DNA of 64,000 nt from a bacterium UBP14_UBA6098 (GTDB lineage Bacteria; UBP14; UBA6098), in contig DIWU01000015.1 in the NCBI GenBank assembly GCA_002428525.1, positions 62,001 to 126,000 of the forward strand. The letters run 5' to 3'. The notes under the pieces are model-generated. The model made no database searches, was not told the DNA's origin, and worked only from the letters and a program-made list of their open reading frames with translations. The position numbers and the translations under genes were made by a program. The stretch's first letter is position 1. The number at the start of each line of letters is the position of its first letter. Shown here in pieces: positions 50,701-57,933 of the stretch.

Positions 50701-53479
50701 CAGGATTTGGTATGAAACCCAATCCGCGTTGGTTTCGCTTAACGCCGACCAAACCAAGGATTTCAACCTCATCCCCTACAACCTCCCTGTCAACCCGCCG
50801 CGGCTTCTCACCGCCGAGAGCTTCCACGACGGCAAAGTCCCGCTTCATTGGTGGCCTCCGATGGGAAGCCCGGGAACCGCCGAGTGGCATACCTATTGGG
50901 AAACGCCGGAATCATTGTATTATTATCGTCCCGGCTTGTCGGCGAACTCGGTCGAATGCACGCGCTTCGATCTTTGGGCGCCCTGCACGCTTACGATGGC
51001 GAGGCTTTGCTTCTATGATTCATCAGGTGTTTACAGCAATATCGAGTTCCATGTCTGGGGCGACGATGGCGCCGGGTTCCCCGATTTCGGTAACGATCTT
51101 ATACCGCCTCGCGTTATCACGCCTGTTCCCTATAGCCCCACTGAAGGGCTTCAATGGACCTATGTCAACCTCGAAAGCCTCGGATGTCCCGTCAGGCTTC
51201 TTCCGGGGGATCAGGTTCATATCGGTGTGAAGCATCTGACATCGCACCCCAGTCTGATCTTCGACGACTCGACTCCGCTGGATTCACCCACGCGCAGTAA
51301 GATTTACGATGCCGGAATCTCGAACTGGGATGCCGATATGGCCGATTTTCTCGTCGAGGTTTACGCCAAATACTTCGACTACACCTCGAGGCCTGCCGGC
51401 CCTCCGCCGAGCGCGGAACCGCCCGAGTTGAATCTCGTGTCGAAAAATTTCTCGCGAATCCACGCCTCGACCTCGCCGCGTTTGCGTCCGATGGCCGGAA
51501 TCGCCGTCGAGTATTACGACATCTATCACACTACAGACCTTTCCGACACGACGAGCTTCGAGCTTATCGCCACTGTTTCCGGCGACAGCACCGGCTGGAA
51601 TCATATGTCCGTCGCTAATGATGTTTGGCATGCCTACTATATTAAAACCCATCAATCGCACGGTATATCGACGCGCTCGGGCTACGCGACCGCCTATCCG
51701 AAGGCCAATGTCGATTCCGCGAGGGTTCTTCTCGTCGACGACGACGGTAGCAGTTGGGGCGGCGGAATCGACGAATGCTGGGCATATATCGACGCCTTGG
51801 ACAGCCTCGGGATCCCCTTCAATGCGATAGACCTCAACGGACCTTGGGCCGCAGGCCCCACCGCGGCGACTATGTTCAGATACGATGCCGTTATTTGGTT
51901 CACCGGTGTTCTGTATTCGGACAGCACTACGCTTATGCCGATCGACGAGGAAAATATCGAGACCTATCTCACGGCGGGCGGGAATTTCGCGCTATTCTCA
52001 CAGGATTACCTTTGGGATCGTTATTCCGCTGGTGTTCCGCCGTCGAGTTTCCCCGCGAGGACATTCGGACTCGATTCGGTCAGGCAGGATGTTTGCTCGA
52101 TTCCGCAAACCGAAGCGGCGCTTGTTCTCGGCTATCCCTCGGGGCCGTTTACCGGAATGGGTTCGCTCATCACCTCGCCATTTGGGACTTGGAACCTCGC
52201 ACCGGACGGCCTTTTCGGGCCGGAGCAACTCGCGAGGCTCAGCTACGGCCCCTTCGACGGGCCCTCCATCACCGGAAAGGCGACACCTACCTCCAAGGCG
52301 GTTTTCTCGACGATTCCATTCTCGGCAATCTACGACACAACCGCCGGCAATAACAAATACGAGTTCATGTCGAGGCTACTCGACGACTACTTCGGGCTTT
52401 TCGGGCCGGATAATGTTGACATCACCTACGATGTTCACCCGGGTTGGAATCTGTTATCGCTCCCGATCCAGCTCGCGGACTACTCTGTGGACGCGGTTTT
52501 CCCCGGGCATTCCTCCGAGGTTTACTGTTACGATCCGGTGACCGCCGGTTATATCTCCGCGACTACAGTCGAGCCGGGAGTCGGGTATTGGGTGCTTTAC
52601 ACCTCGACCTCGAGCTACATGCATTCCGGCCCGCCGGTTTCGACATGGACACGCGACCTCGGAACCGGTTGGAACCTCGTGGGCAGTGTGATGTCCGGCT
52701 CGATTGTGCCGTTCGCAAATGCCTCCTTTGCCCCGAATACCTATCTTCCGGGCAATTTCTACCGCTATGACGGAAGCGGCTATGTCGCCGGAACCGGCTT
52801 CGAGGCCGGCAACGGCTATTGGATTCTCGTCGGCGGCCCGTGCTCGATGACCCTGAGCGCGGGTTCGGGTAAGGTGGAAGCCGAGATGCCCGAGGAGCAG
52901 AGAATAGTCGCTCACGGCGTCGAGCTTCGAATCGGCTTGGGCGAGAGCCTGACGGGCTTTGTGCCTCCGGCCGCGCCGTTTGGCGAGTATCCAAAGGCCT
53001 ATCTGGTCAAGGGCGGCGAGAACTGCCTGCGAGTGATCGACGAAGCCGGCTCGTTCACTCTGAGTTTAGCCGAGGACGGCTTCATTCGGACATTCGGGCC
53101 TTGGTCGCTGATAATCGAAGGCGAAAAGGGCACCCTCGCCGATGGCGATGAGGTTTTCCTCTCGAAGGGTGTCTATTCGATAAAGATTTCAGCGCTTCCG
53201 GCGGCCTTCGCGCTGTATTCGGCGGTTCCCAACCCCTTCAACGCGACCGCGAAGCTCGGCTTCGACCTGCCCGAGAACTCGAAGGTCAAACTCGATATCT
53301 TCGATATTCAAGGAAGGCTGATCCGCAGGCTGGTCGATTGCGAGATGCAGGCCGGGAATCATGCGGTGATTTGGGATGGAAGAACCGACGGCGGCGAAAA
53401 GGCACCGAGCGGTATCTATCTCTACAGGCTCGAGAACGGCTCGGAATCGAGAACCAAAAGGATGATGTTAATACAATAG
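47711..53479 (+). CDS. Giant secreted zinc metalloprotease with sorting tail
   Basis: 1922 residues. Signal peptide about 1-21. A zincin-type catalytic domain (about 105-340) carries HELFH at 220-224 and a downstream acidic residue in WWMEVTAVWVED (Glu240), the arrangement of MXAN_6640-type metalloproteases. Beyond about 470 come fibronectin-III-like and jelly-roll regions, among them two closely similar blocks (AGDIEGVRFTYSAPCTLVSVKFM and LSANSVECTRFDLWAPCTLTMA, each quoted in part), a carboxypeptidase-regulatory-like segment near 965-1020 (DTTNADGFYEIGDLEPG), an ATPase-like or glutamine-amidotransferase-like region near 1330-1560, and the PNPFN tail from about 1840 ending in KRMMLIQ. Predicted export by a type-IX-like system. 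SD GGAGG precedes ATG. Confidence 0.87.
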   Translation: MKRLTLLTLIILICGATMAATADSYAHTAISEDFQNGIISESEYIANLINSVKAPEDLPAGYSEMTANPCGTMPLLEAYNYLQTLSEFDRARMRPEMARPWGLSQTYSTTHFLFHYTTSGSDATNSTFITQMGSAFENAWAHLATTRGFTTPPTDGTAGGDSKYDIYVRNLSTGILGYCEPEASVPSTSHNDATSFINMRNSYSAYSSNPVQLMQMTAVHELFHAFQMGYDASESPWWMEVTAVWVEDNMYPTYNDEHDYLPNFFSNPDMTIQTYNGEHEYGSYHFATYLTSKFGANAIREIWEQCTWVSVLAAIQGVASESGSSRNAAFSEFFVWNLFTGSRSAAGHYTEGALFPEVRIEDVVYAGEYPVVGGTSTRRPDNLASNYYKLMIPAGARGPFSVSFDGDNSGIWSAQLIFPRPATYTAINIPLDTYGYGYYVVPESLYSDYTEVYLVVGMLSTSGNDWNFVYSAAFDTITATLNPPRNLRATSGLSGRVPLEWDAPIGGGGEEEIIYDDGAGESYVSLTAGDIEGVRFTYSAPCTLVSVKFMAYSTATYPNMQVLIYPESGGSVPDTTAAIGTPRVVAPAAAPAWTTLSVASENIALPAGDFFIGLRHTAVEPALLLDTGSPAETDRCWGWASTGFWGFGPGTGVFMLRAVVRSSGRFFELTARGEDGLPMISDPSPMFSAVEIKEPSNLDYPIVAETPRSRPEEPVLNYRVFRSNSPGGPWTWPIATPTTQTYTDLSVIDGNTYYYIVTAQYAGGESSPTNQVSATPSASGGDTTGADIIINADLSDTTSPLSYWPLSRGAKFAERLELDRPAKIKALLYYALNIGAGQFVPGIHHWTGDRIEGDLLPAIAHSATGTTLVVIDVDAYDIYVNSDFVVSFGIYDSTSFILSQQIPSDDHDWMNLGFGWYIPDSSRFIIGAQVEYIDSTERFALRGQVNLSGGTGGSPPPSDLSGSIVKIEGLDLADTTNADGFYEIGDLEPGTYIVSASRIWYETQSALVSLNADQTKDFNLIPYNLPVNPPRLLTAESFHDGKVPLHWWPPMGSPGTAEWHTYWETPESLYYYRPGLSANSVECTRFDLWAPCTLTMARLCFYDSSGVYSNIEFHVWGDDGAGFPDFGNDLIPPRVITPVPYSPTEGLQWTYVNLESLGCPVRLLPGDQVHIGVKHLTSHPSLIFDDSTPLDSPTRSKIYDAGISNWDADMADFLVEVYAKYFDYTSRPAGPPPSAEPPELNLVSKNFSRIHASTSPRLRPMAGIAVEYYDIYHTTDLSDTTSFELIATVSGDSTGWNHMSVANDVWHAYYIKTHQSHGISTRSGYATAYPKANVDSARVLLVDDDGSSWGGGIDECWAYIDALDSLGIPFNAIDLNGPWAAGPTAATMFRYDAVIWFTGVLYSDSTTLMPIDEENIETYLTAGGNFALFSQDYLWDRYSAGVPPSSFPARTFGLDSVRQDVCSIPQTEAALVLGYPSGPFTGMGSLITSPFGTWNLAPDGLFGPEQLARLSYGPFDGPSITGKATPTSKAVFSTIPFSAIYDTTAGNNKYEFMSRLLDDYFGLFGPDNVDITYDVHPGWNLLSLPIQLADYSVDAVFPGHSSEVYCYDPVTAGYISATTVEPGVGYWVLYTSTSSYMHSGPPVSTWTRDLGTGWNLVGSVMSGSIVPFANASFAPNTYLPGNFYRYDGSGYVAGTGFEAGNGYWILVGGPCSMTLSAGSGKVEAEMPEEQRIVAHGVELRIGLGESLTGFVPPAAPFGEYPKAYLVKGGENCLRVIDEAGSFTLSLAEDGFIRTFGPWSLIIEGEKGTLADGDEVFLSKGVYSIKISALPAAFALYSAVPNPFNATAKLGFDLPENSKVKLDIFDIQGRLIRRLVDCEMQAGNHAVIWDGRTDGGEKAPSGIYLYRLENGSESRTKRMMLIQ

Positions 53480-53482
53480 GCG

Positions 53483-54331
53483 ATGAAAAAGACGGCCGCA
53501 TCGATAATTCTGGTTGCGCTCCTTTTCTTCGCGGGGTGTAAGGATGAGTTTCGCATTTACTCGATAGCGATTCTGGACAAATCCTCGGAGAACAGCGTCG
53601 GCCTGCTCGAGATCCGCGACTCGCTTTCCGCGAGGGGGGTCAAGATCATCGACCAAGACAGCCTTTCAAAGCTGATGGACACTCGAGCGATCGAGGCCCA
53701 TAAGATAAGGCTTTGCGCGGGCATGAGATCGGATCGTTTGAGCGGCGCGGTTGCCCTCGGAAAACAGCTCGAGGTCGATGCGGTCGTCTTTTCAGCCATG
53801 CCGAGTGCCGGTAAAACACGCGAAAAAACCCCCTGCCTGATCGACAGCCTCGTGTCGCTCTATCTTGTGGAACCGCCTCGAACCCTCGTCGAGGCAAGGA
53901 GTTTTAGTGAATTTATGGCTCTCATCGAGGCCTTCGAATGGGAAACCATAGTAAGGCCGCCGCCGCCGCCCGAGGAATTTGCCCTTTCGCTTGGAGACAC
54001 TATAGATTTCGCCGGCTATTCTATTACCATTCGCGATTTTATTCTGGAGGAAAAGGGCAAAGCCGATTCGGATCGAAGCCTTAAGGGAGCTGTTTCTCAG
54101 AAGATGAAGAGCCAAGAACTCGTCAAGGGCGACGACGGGCCCAACCCCAAGGTGCCGGCGACAAACCGTTGGTCTGTTGTTTTCCTGCAGAATGGCTCCA
54201 GCGTGAAAGTCGAAGACTTTGACCTTAGGACTGTGGGCAGTGTCAAGGGAGCGATGAAGTTCGATATCTCCTACATCGATAGCGCTTCAGGCCCAAGTTT
54301 CAAAGCGGTCCTCACCGACCTGAGGGAGTAA
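53483..54331 (+). CDS. Putative lipoprotein
   Basis: 282 residues. Signal peptide with lipobox LLFFAGC (Cys19). The mature N-terminal half (DEFRIYSIAILDKSSEN, VDAVVFSAM) resembles small periplasmic proteins of the CsgG/TolB-N type that combine alternating beta strands and helices, but the similarity is weak. A PPPPPEEFALSLGD linker divides it from a beta-rich C-terminal part. It starts three bases after the metalloprotease stop, so the two are co-transcribed; it may help secretion or anchoring of that protein. Confidence 0.68.
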   Translation: MKKTAASIILVALLFFAGCKDEFRIYSIAILDKSSENSVGLLEIRDSLSARGVKIIDQDSLSKLMDTRAIEAHKIRLCAGMRSDRLSGAVALGKQLEVDAVVFSAMPSAGKTREKTPCLIDSLVSLYLVEPPRTLVEARSFSEFMALIEAFEWETIVRPPPPPEEFALSLGDTIDFAGYSITIRDFILEEKGKADSDRSLKGAVSQKMKSQELVKGDDGPNPKVPATNRWSVVFLQNGSSVKVEDFDLRTVGSVKGAMKFDISYIDSASGPSFKAVLTDLRE

Positions 54332-54385
54332 TAACGGCGTTTTATTTAAAAAAGTTATTGTTTAAATTAGAATTACATCATATCT

Positions 54386-54391
54386 TATAAT
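54386..54391 (+). promoter_or_regulatory. Possible -10 box for the adhesin-like gene
   Basis: TATAAT in an AT-rich stretch 41 bases before the ATG at 54433. No -35 hexamer stands at normal spacing (TTGTTT is 22 bases away), so this is only suggestive. Confidence 0.3.
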
Positions 54392-54432
54392 ATTAACATT
54401 TAAATTTATCGAACCTTTCTAAGGGGAAAGAT

Positions 54433-56748
54433 ATGAAGAAATTTATTATGGTTTTTGCGGCGGTTGTAGTTGTGTGTTCGTCGCTATTCGCTTCGACGGG
54501 CGGGCCGGACGCCTTCGGCTACAGATGGATAGATTCCGACGAACTCGGAGGTCCGAGCTTCGAATGGATCGACATCTCCTCCGGTTCCTCCGCAGGCCCC
54601 TCCGGCGACGACGCCTACACAACGGTCAGTCTTCCGGCGGCCTTCGAGTTTTACGGCAATATGTTTACTCAAATCACTATCTGCACGAACGGTTGGGTCG
54701 CGCTCGGAAGCTGGTCAACATCCTCGCTTTCAACCGACACGATCCCAAGCACGAATATACCCCAGAACACAATCGCCGCGACGCATATGGATATGAGCAC
54801 CGGTTCGGGAAGGATTTACTACAAGACCTACAACAGCACCCGCTTTGTGGTCACCTACGATGCGGTTCAGGAGTATTCCGCGGCGACTGCGCTTTATTCT
54901 TTTCAGATGGTCTTGGATTACGACCGCAGGTCGGTTTCGATCAACTACCTCAACGTCAGCCCCGTCGTTTCGACCTATCGCGAGGGCTTCATCGGAATCG
55001 AGAACAGCACGGGAACTATCGGGCTATGTTATGGCGTTAACACCTATGCCAGCTCGCCCCTTCACGACTCGCTAACCATCCTGTTCCGCTCCGATCTCGT
55101 CGTCGGCCCGCCCTATTTCAACGATTGCTATACCTCGCTCGAGTTCGAAACCGACGGCCCTACCAACGACTGGGAACTCGGCCGTCCACTCACTGTCGGG
55201 CCTTCGATTGTCCATTCGTTCCCCTATTGTTGGGCGACCAAGAAAGAGGCGAATTACTCGCCCTATTCGAACAGCATCCTTTACCCTCCGCGCATGAATA
55301 TCACCGATGTGGGTCAACCGATCTTCGATTGGTGGCAATGGTTTGAGACCGATTCGGGCGACGACGGCGGTGTTGTCGAAATCTCGACGAACGACGGGCT
55401 TTCATGGAGTGTTGTCGAGCCTGAGGGCGGCTATCCATGCCCTTCGCTCGGTTCGGGAAGCGCTCTTGCCGGAATGCCCGCCTTCTCCGGCACCTCTGAC
55501 GGCTGGGAATACCAGTCGATCGACCTTTCCTCCTATGTTCCCGAGGGTGAAGTTTGGTTGAGGTTCCACTTCGCCGCTGATGGAACAGGCGAATTGGCCG
55601 GCTGGTATATCGACGATGTCGGGCTCCAAGAGTCCTTCGGTGTTATTAAGGGTTATGTCAATCTCGATTACAGAGTGAATGATTCCGGCGCGCGGATCGA
55701 GGTTCCCGAAATCGGGGCCTTCGACTATTCCGATTCGACCGGCTATTTCTTTATCGATTCGGTCAAGGCCGGTTCTTGGACTCTTGTTTGCACCCGCGAC
55801 AGCTTTGTCACACAGAATTACGGTGCATTCACAATCGCCCGCAACGAAACGATCGAGGTGAACTTCCTCATGCCGCCGATCCTGATGTCCACCAATTTCG
55901 ACACGACCTCGGCCGGTGGAGTCGCCTCGCCGATCGACGGTTGGCAATGGGGGCAACCGGATACACTTGCGCCGCCGCCCTACACGGCCAATTCCGCGCC
56001 CTACTGTTGGGGAACCAACCTCAGCGGCAACTATATGAATAATGTCAGCTGGACCTTGGACTTCGTCGTTTTCCTCTGCGCGAATAACCCGCATATGCAA
56101 CTTTACCATTGGTATAAGCTCGCAGGCGAGTATGCCGGCAATTTCTGGGACGGCGCCAATGTCAAGGTGACGAACTATTACGACACACTATGGACTGTCG
56201 CGCCGGCTGTCCTTGTCGGCTATGACGGCACGGTCGCGCCGCACAATACCTTCATGGCGGGGCAACCCTGTTTCGGCGGCACGGGCTACGGCGATTCATG
56301 GCATCGCGAGGTTTTCCGCCTCTCGGATTACGCAATGGACACGGTCGTTATTCGCTTCGAGCTCGCCTCGGACGGCGCCGGCACGGCCCGCGGTTGGTAT
56401 GTTGACGACATCATCATCATGGATGTCGATACGACCGGCATTGGCGAGGATGTTGTCGTATGGCGCCCCGACCAGATCAAGATGTCGGTTTATCCCAACC
56501 CCTTCAACTCGGTGACGAATATCGAGTTCGGCATCGCGACCGAGGGCAGGACGACGGTCGAGATTCTCGACCTCAACGGCCGTTTGGTGACGACACTCTG
56601 TCAAGGCGAGTATCTCCCCGGCGGCTACTATTCACGCCGCTGGGACGGCCTCGATTCTTTCGGGAGGGGAGTCCCTTCCGGCATATATCTTGCGAGAGTG
56701 ACTTGTGGCCACGTCTCCTCGAGCAAAACCTTGCTCTTGGTGAAATAA
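54433..56748 (+). CDS. Secreted adhesin-like protein with two related domains and sorting tail
   Basis: 771 residues. Signal peptide about 1-20. A first beta domain (about 25-215, GYRWIDSDELGGPSFEWIDIS) is followed by two related jelly-roll domains at about 218-400 and 478-670: both carry a W-E/Q-L/W-G-P motif, an F/APYCWGT or FPYCWATK stretch, and a late AGWYIDDVGL or RGWYVDDIIIMD strand, typical of 'choice-of-anchor J' or MAM-like repeats. Between them lies a carboxypeptidase-regulatory-like domain (GYVNLDYRVNDSGARIEV). The C-terminal tail has VYPNPFNSVTNIEFG, VEILDLNGRLV and YLARVTCGH, a full type-IX-like sorting tail. GGGGAAAG precedes ATG. Confidence 0.83.
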   Translation: MKKFIMVFAAVVVVCSSLFASTGGPDAFGYRWIDSDELGGPSFEWIDISSGSSAGPSGDDAYTTVSLPAAFEFYGNMFTQITICTNGWVALGSWSTSSLSTDTIPSTNIPQNTIAATHMDMSTGSGRIYYKTYNSTRFVVTYDAVQEYSAATALYSFQMVLDYDRRSVSINYLNVSPVVSTYREGFIGIENSTGTIGLCYGVNTYASSPLHDSLTILFRSDLVVGPPYFNDCYTSLEFETDGPTNDWELGRPLTVGPSIVHSFPYCWATKKEANYSPYSNSILYPPRMNITDVGQPIFDWWQWFETDSGDDGGVVEISTNDGLSWSVVEPEGGYPCPSLGSGSALAGMPAFSGTSDGWEYQSIDLSSYVPEGEVWLRFHFAADGTGELAGWYIDDVGLQESFGVIKGYVNLDYRVNDSGARIEVPEIGAFDYSDSTGYFFIDSVKAGSWTLVCTRDSFVTQNYGAFTIARNETIEVNFLMPPILMSTNFDTTSAGGVASPIDGWQWGQPDTLAPPPYTANSAPYCWGTNLSGNYMNNVSWTLDFVVFLCANNPHMQLYHWYKLAGEYAGNFWDGANVKVTNYYDTLWTVAPAVLVGYDGTVAPHNTFMAGQPCFGGTGYGDSWHREVFRLSDYAMDTVVIRFELASDGAGTARGWYVDDIIIMDVDTTGIGEDVVVWRPDQIKMSVYPNPFNSVTNIEFGIATEGRTTVEILDLNGRLVTTLCQGEYLPGGYYSRRWDGLDSFGRGVPSGIYLARVTCGHVSSSKTLLLVK

Positions 56749-56801
56749 GTAAAAAAAGTGCTTGCGCTCGAAGATTCGCAGGTATATAATGGAGCCTTGA
56801 A

Positions 56802-57053
56802 ATGGCAACTAAGAAAGCAAATATCAGAAAAGACGGCGAGGCGACGAAACTTCCGTTTTCCGCAAGGAATTACTCGCTTCTCGCGATAGCCTTAGTGCTG
56901 ATTCTTTTAGGATTTGTCGTTCTATCGACCGGCGATATTACAATCTCGCCAATCCTTCTTGTTCTCGGATATTGCGTCTTCCTTCCGGCGGGGATTTTAA
57001 TGAAGCCGAAATATCCCGCCGAGGCCGAGAGGTCGGCTAAAGAAGAGCTTTAA
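56802..57053 (+). CDS. DUF3098-like small membrane protein
   Basis: 83 residues. A basic N-terminus (MATKKANIRKDG) and FSARNYSLLAIALVLILLG lead into two membrane helices (about 25-43 and 49-68) joined by a tight TGDITISP turn, then a basic-acidic tail KPKYPAEAERSAKEEL. The layout and the FxxxNY entry to helix 1 match DUF3098-type proteins of Bacteroidota relatives. Function unknown. It lies 54 bases after the adhesin-like gene and 31 before tRNA-Val. Confidence 0.72.
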   Translation: MATKKANIRKDGEATKLPFSARNYSLLAIALVLILLGFVVLSTGDITISPILLVLGYCVFLPAGILMKPKYPAEAERSAKEEL

Positions 57054-57084
57054 TTCGGTTGGGCCGGGCCACTCAGGATTTCGT

Positions 57085-57162
57085 GGGCGAATAGCTCAGC
57101 TGGTCCAGAGCGCCTGCCTTACACGCAGGAGGTCACAGGTTCAAATCCTGTTTCGCCCACCA
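57085..57162 (+). tRNA. tRNA-Val (anticodon UAC)
   Basis: Acceptor stem GGGCGAA / TTCGCCC, anticodon loop CTTACAC giving UAC, T arm ACAGG TTCAAAT CCTGT, and an encoded CCA at 57160-57162. It is 18 bases from the following tRNA-Asp. Confidence 0.97.
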
Positions 57163-57180
57163 ATTGATAAAGAATTTCGC

Positions 57181-57258
57181 GGGGTCGTGGTGTAGCCTGG
57201 TTAACACATCGGCCTGTCAAGCCGAAGAGCGCGGGTTCAAATCCCGTCGACCCCGCCA
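57181..57258 (+). tRNA. tRNA-Asp (anticodon GUC)
   Basis: Acceptor stem GGGGTCG / CGACCCC, anticodon loop CTGTCAA giving GUC, T arm GCGGG TTCAAAT CCCGT, encoded CCA at 57256-57258. It shares a transcript with tRNA-Val and ends at a nearby terminator. Confidence 0.97.
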
Positions 57259-57266
57259 TTAATGTT

Positions 57267-57297
57267 AAAGGACACAGAGAAATTTGCGTCCTTTTTT
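57267..57297 (+). terminator. Terminator of the tRNA-Val/tRNA-Asp transcript
   Basis: AAAGGAC (57267-57273) and GTCCTTT (57288-57294) around a 14-base loop with the stem's T-run extended. Confidence 0.75.
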
Positions 57298-57322
57298 ATT
57301 GTTCTCGGCGCGTAGATGTCAT

Positions 57323-57432
57323 GGCGAGGCCGGATGCCGATGCAATCTCGCCGCCCTCCGAAAGCGGGACGCATAAATGCGTCCCTTACGGTCGATGTCC
57401 GAGAAATCCTTTGTGGCGGCATATATGCCGCC
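57323..57432. repeat. Cluster of REP-like palindromes
   Basis: Three separate palindromes in about 110 bases: GGCGAG (57323-57328) with CTCGCC (57347-57352); GGGACGCAT AA ATGCGTCCC (57366-57385); and the 18-base perfect palindrome GGCGGCATATATGCCGCC (57415-57432). This is the look of dispersed intergenic palindromes; no gene seen from 57298 to 57450. Confidence 0.7.
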
Positions 57433-57450
57433 CGTTATAAACCTCTCGAT

Positions 57451-57804
57451 TCAGCTCTGACCGGCAAAAAAAACTCCGAGCGCTTTTAGGGCGCCCGGAG
57501 TATCGTAGCTCGTATTGCGCCATTTATCGAGCTTGTTATATACAACATCTAATTCGTCGATATAGAAGAAGCTGTAATCGTCCTTAATAACAGCCCCGGT
57601 TTGATAACAGAAGCCCAAAACCAGGTTCTCCATCGGTGGGAAATTATAGCGCAAGCCAAGGCGGAGGTCGGAGTGGCCGCTTTCGCCTAATCCATATTCA
57701 TAGCCGATTTCGGGAGTGAGAAGTTTCATGGTTGGATGCCAAACCTTCGTAAACGTTGAAGCAACCAAAACCATCAACAACGCAAGAACAAATATCTTTT
57801 TCAT
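57451..57804 (-). CDS. Small exported protein whose end contains a terminator
   Basis: 117 residues with AAGGAGAT seven bases upstream. Signal peptide about 1-19 (FVLALLMVLVASTF). Mature part has alternating strands (LLTPEIGYEYGLGES, LRLGLRYNFPPMENLVLGFCYQTG), suggesting a small beta-barrel fragment. The last 17 codons coincide with a strong hairpin followed by eight T on the coding strand (57465-57500), before the stop at 57451-57453. The final residues LGVFFAGQS are therefore read from the terminator's T-run. It could be a truncated or decayed gene that has run into a terminator. Confidence 0.6.
   Translation of the reverse strand: MKKIFVLALLMVLVASTFTKVWHPTMKLLTPEIGYEYGLGESGHSDLRLGLRYNFPPMENLVLGFCYQTGAVIKDDYSFFYIDELDVVYNKLDKWRNTSYDTPGALKALGVFFAGQS
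57465..57500 (-). terminator. Rho-independent terminator inside a reading frame
   Basis: On the minus strand CTCCGGGCGC and GCGCTCGGAG pair (one mismatch) around a 7-base loop and are followed by eight T. The T-run ends 12 bases before the stop codon of the gene it lies in. Confidence 0.7.
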
Positions 57805-57854
57805 TTTATCTCCTTCATATTAAAATGAACAGAGTTTCTATCTCCTAAACCTTG

Positions 57855-57894
57855 TCCGGCGCAAGTGACATTTTTATGTGTCGCTTGCGCCGGA
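57855..57894 (-). repeat. Hairpin with GGCGCAAG core, copy 1
   Basis: TCCGGCGCAAGTGACA (57855-57870) and TGTCGCTTGCGCCGGA (57879-57894) form a 16-bp stem with one G-T wobble and an 8-base loop. It lies 39 bases after the ompA-type gene. No T-run follows on either strand. Confidence 0.65.
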
Positions 57895-57933
57895 GAAAAG
57901 ATGCAGATGAAGTCTGCAGGTTTTAGCAGGATA

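Noticed and set aside
57237..57422. Minus-strand frame after the tRNA genes
   Set aside because: It runs through palindromic repeats and the tRNA-Asp terminator; the translated sequence is of the low-complexity type produced by REP-like elements.
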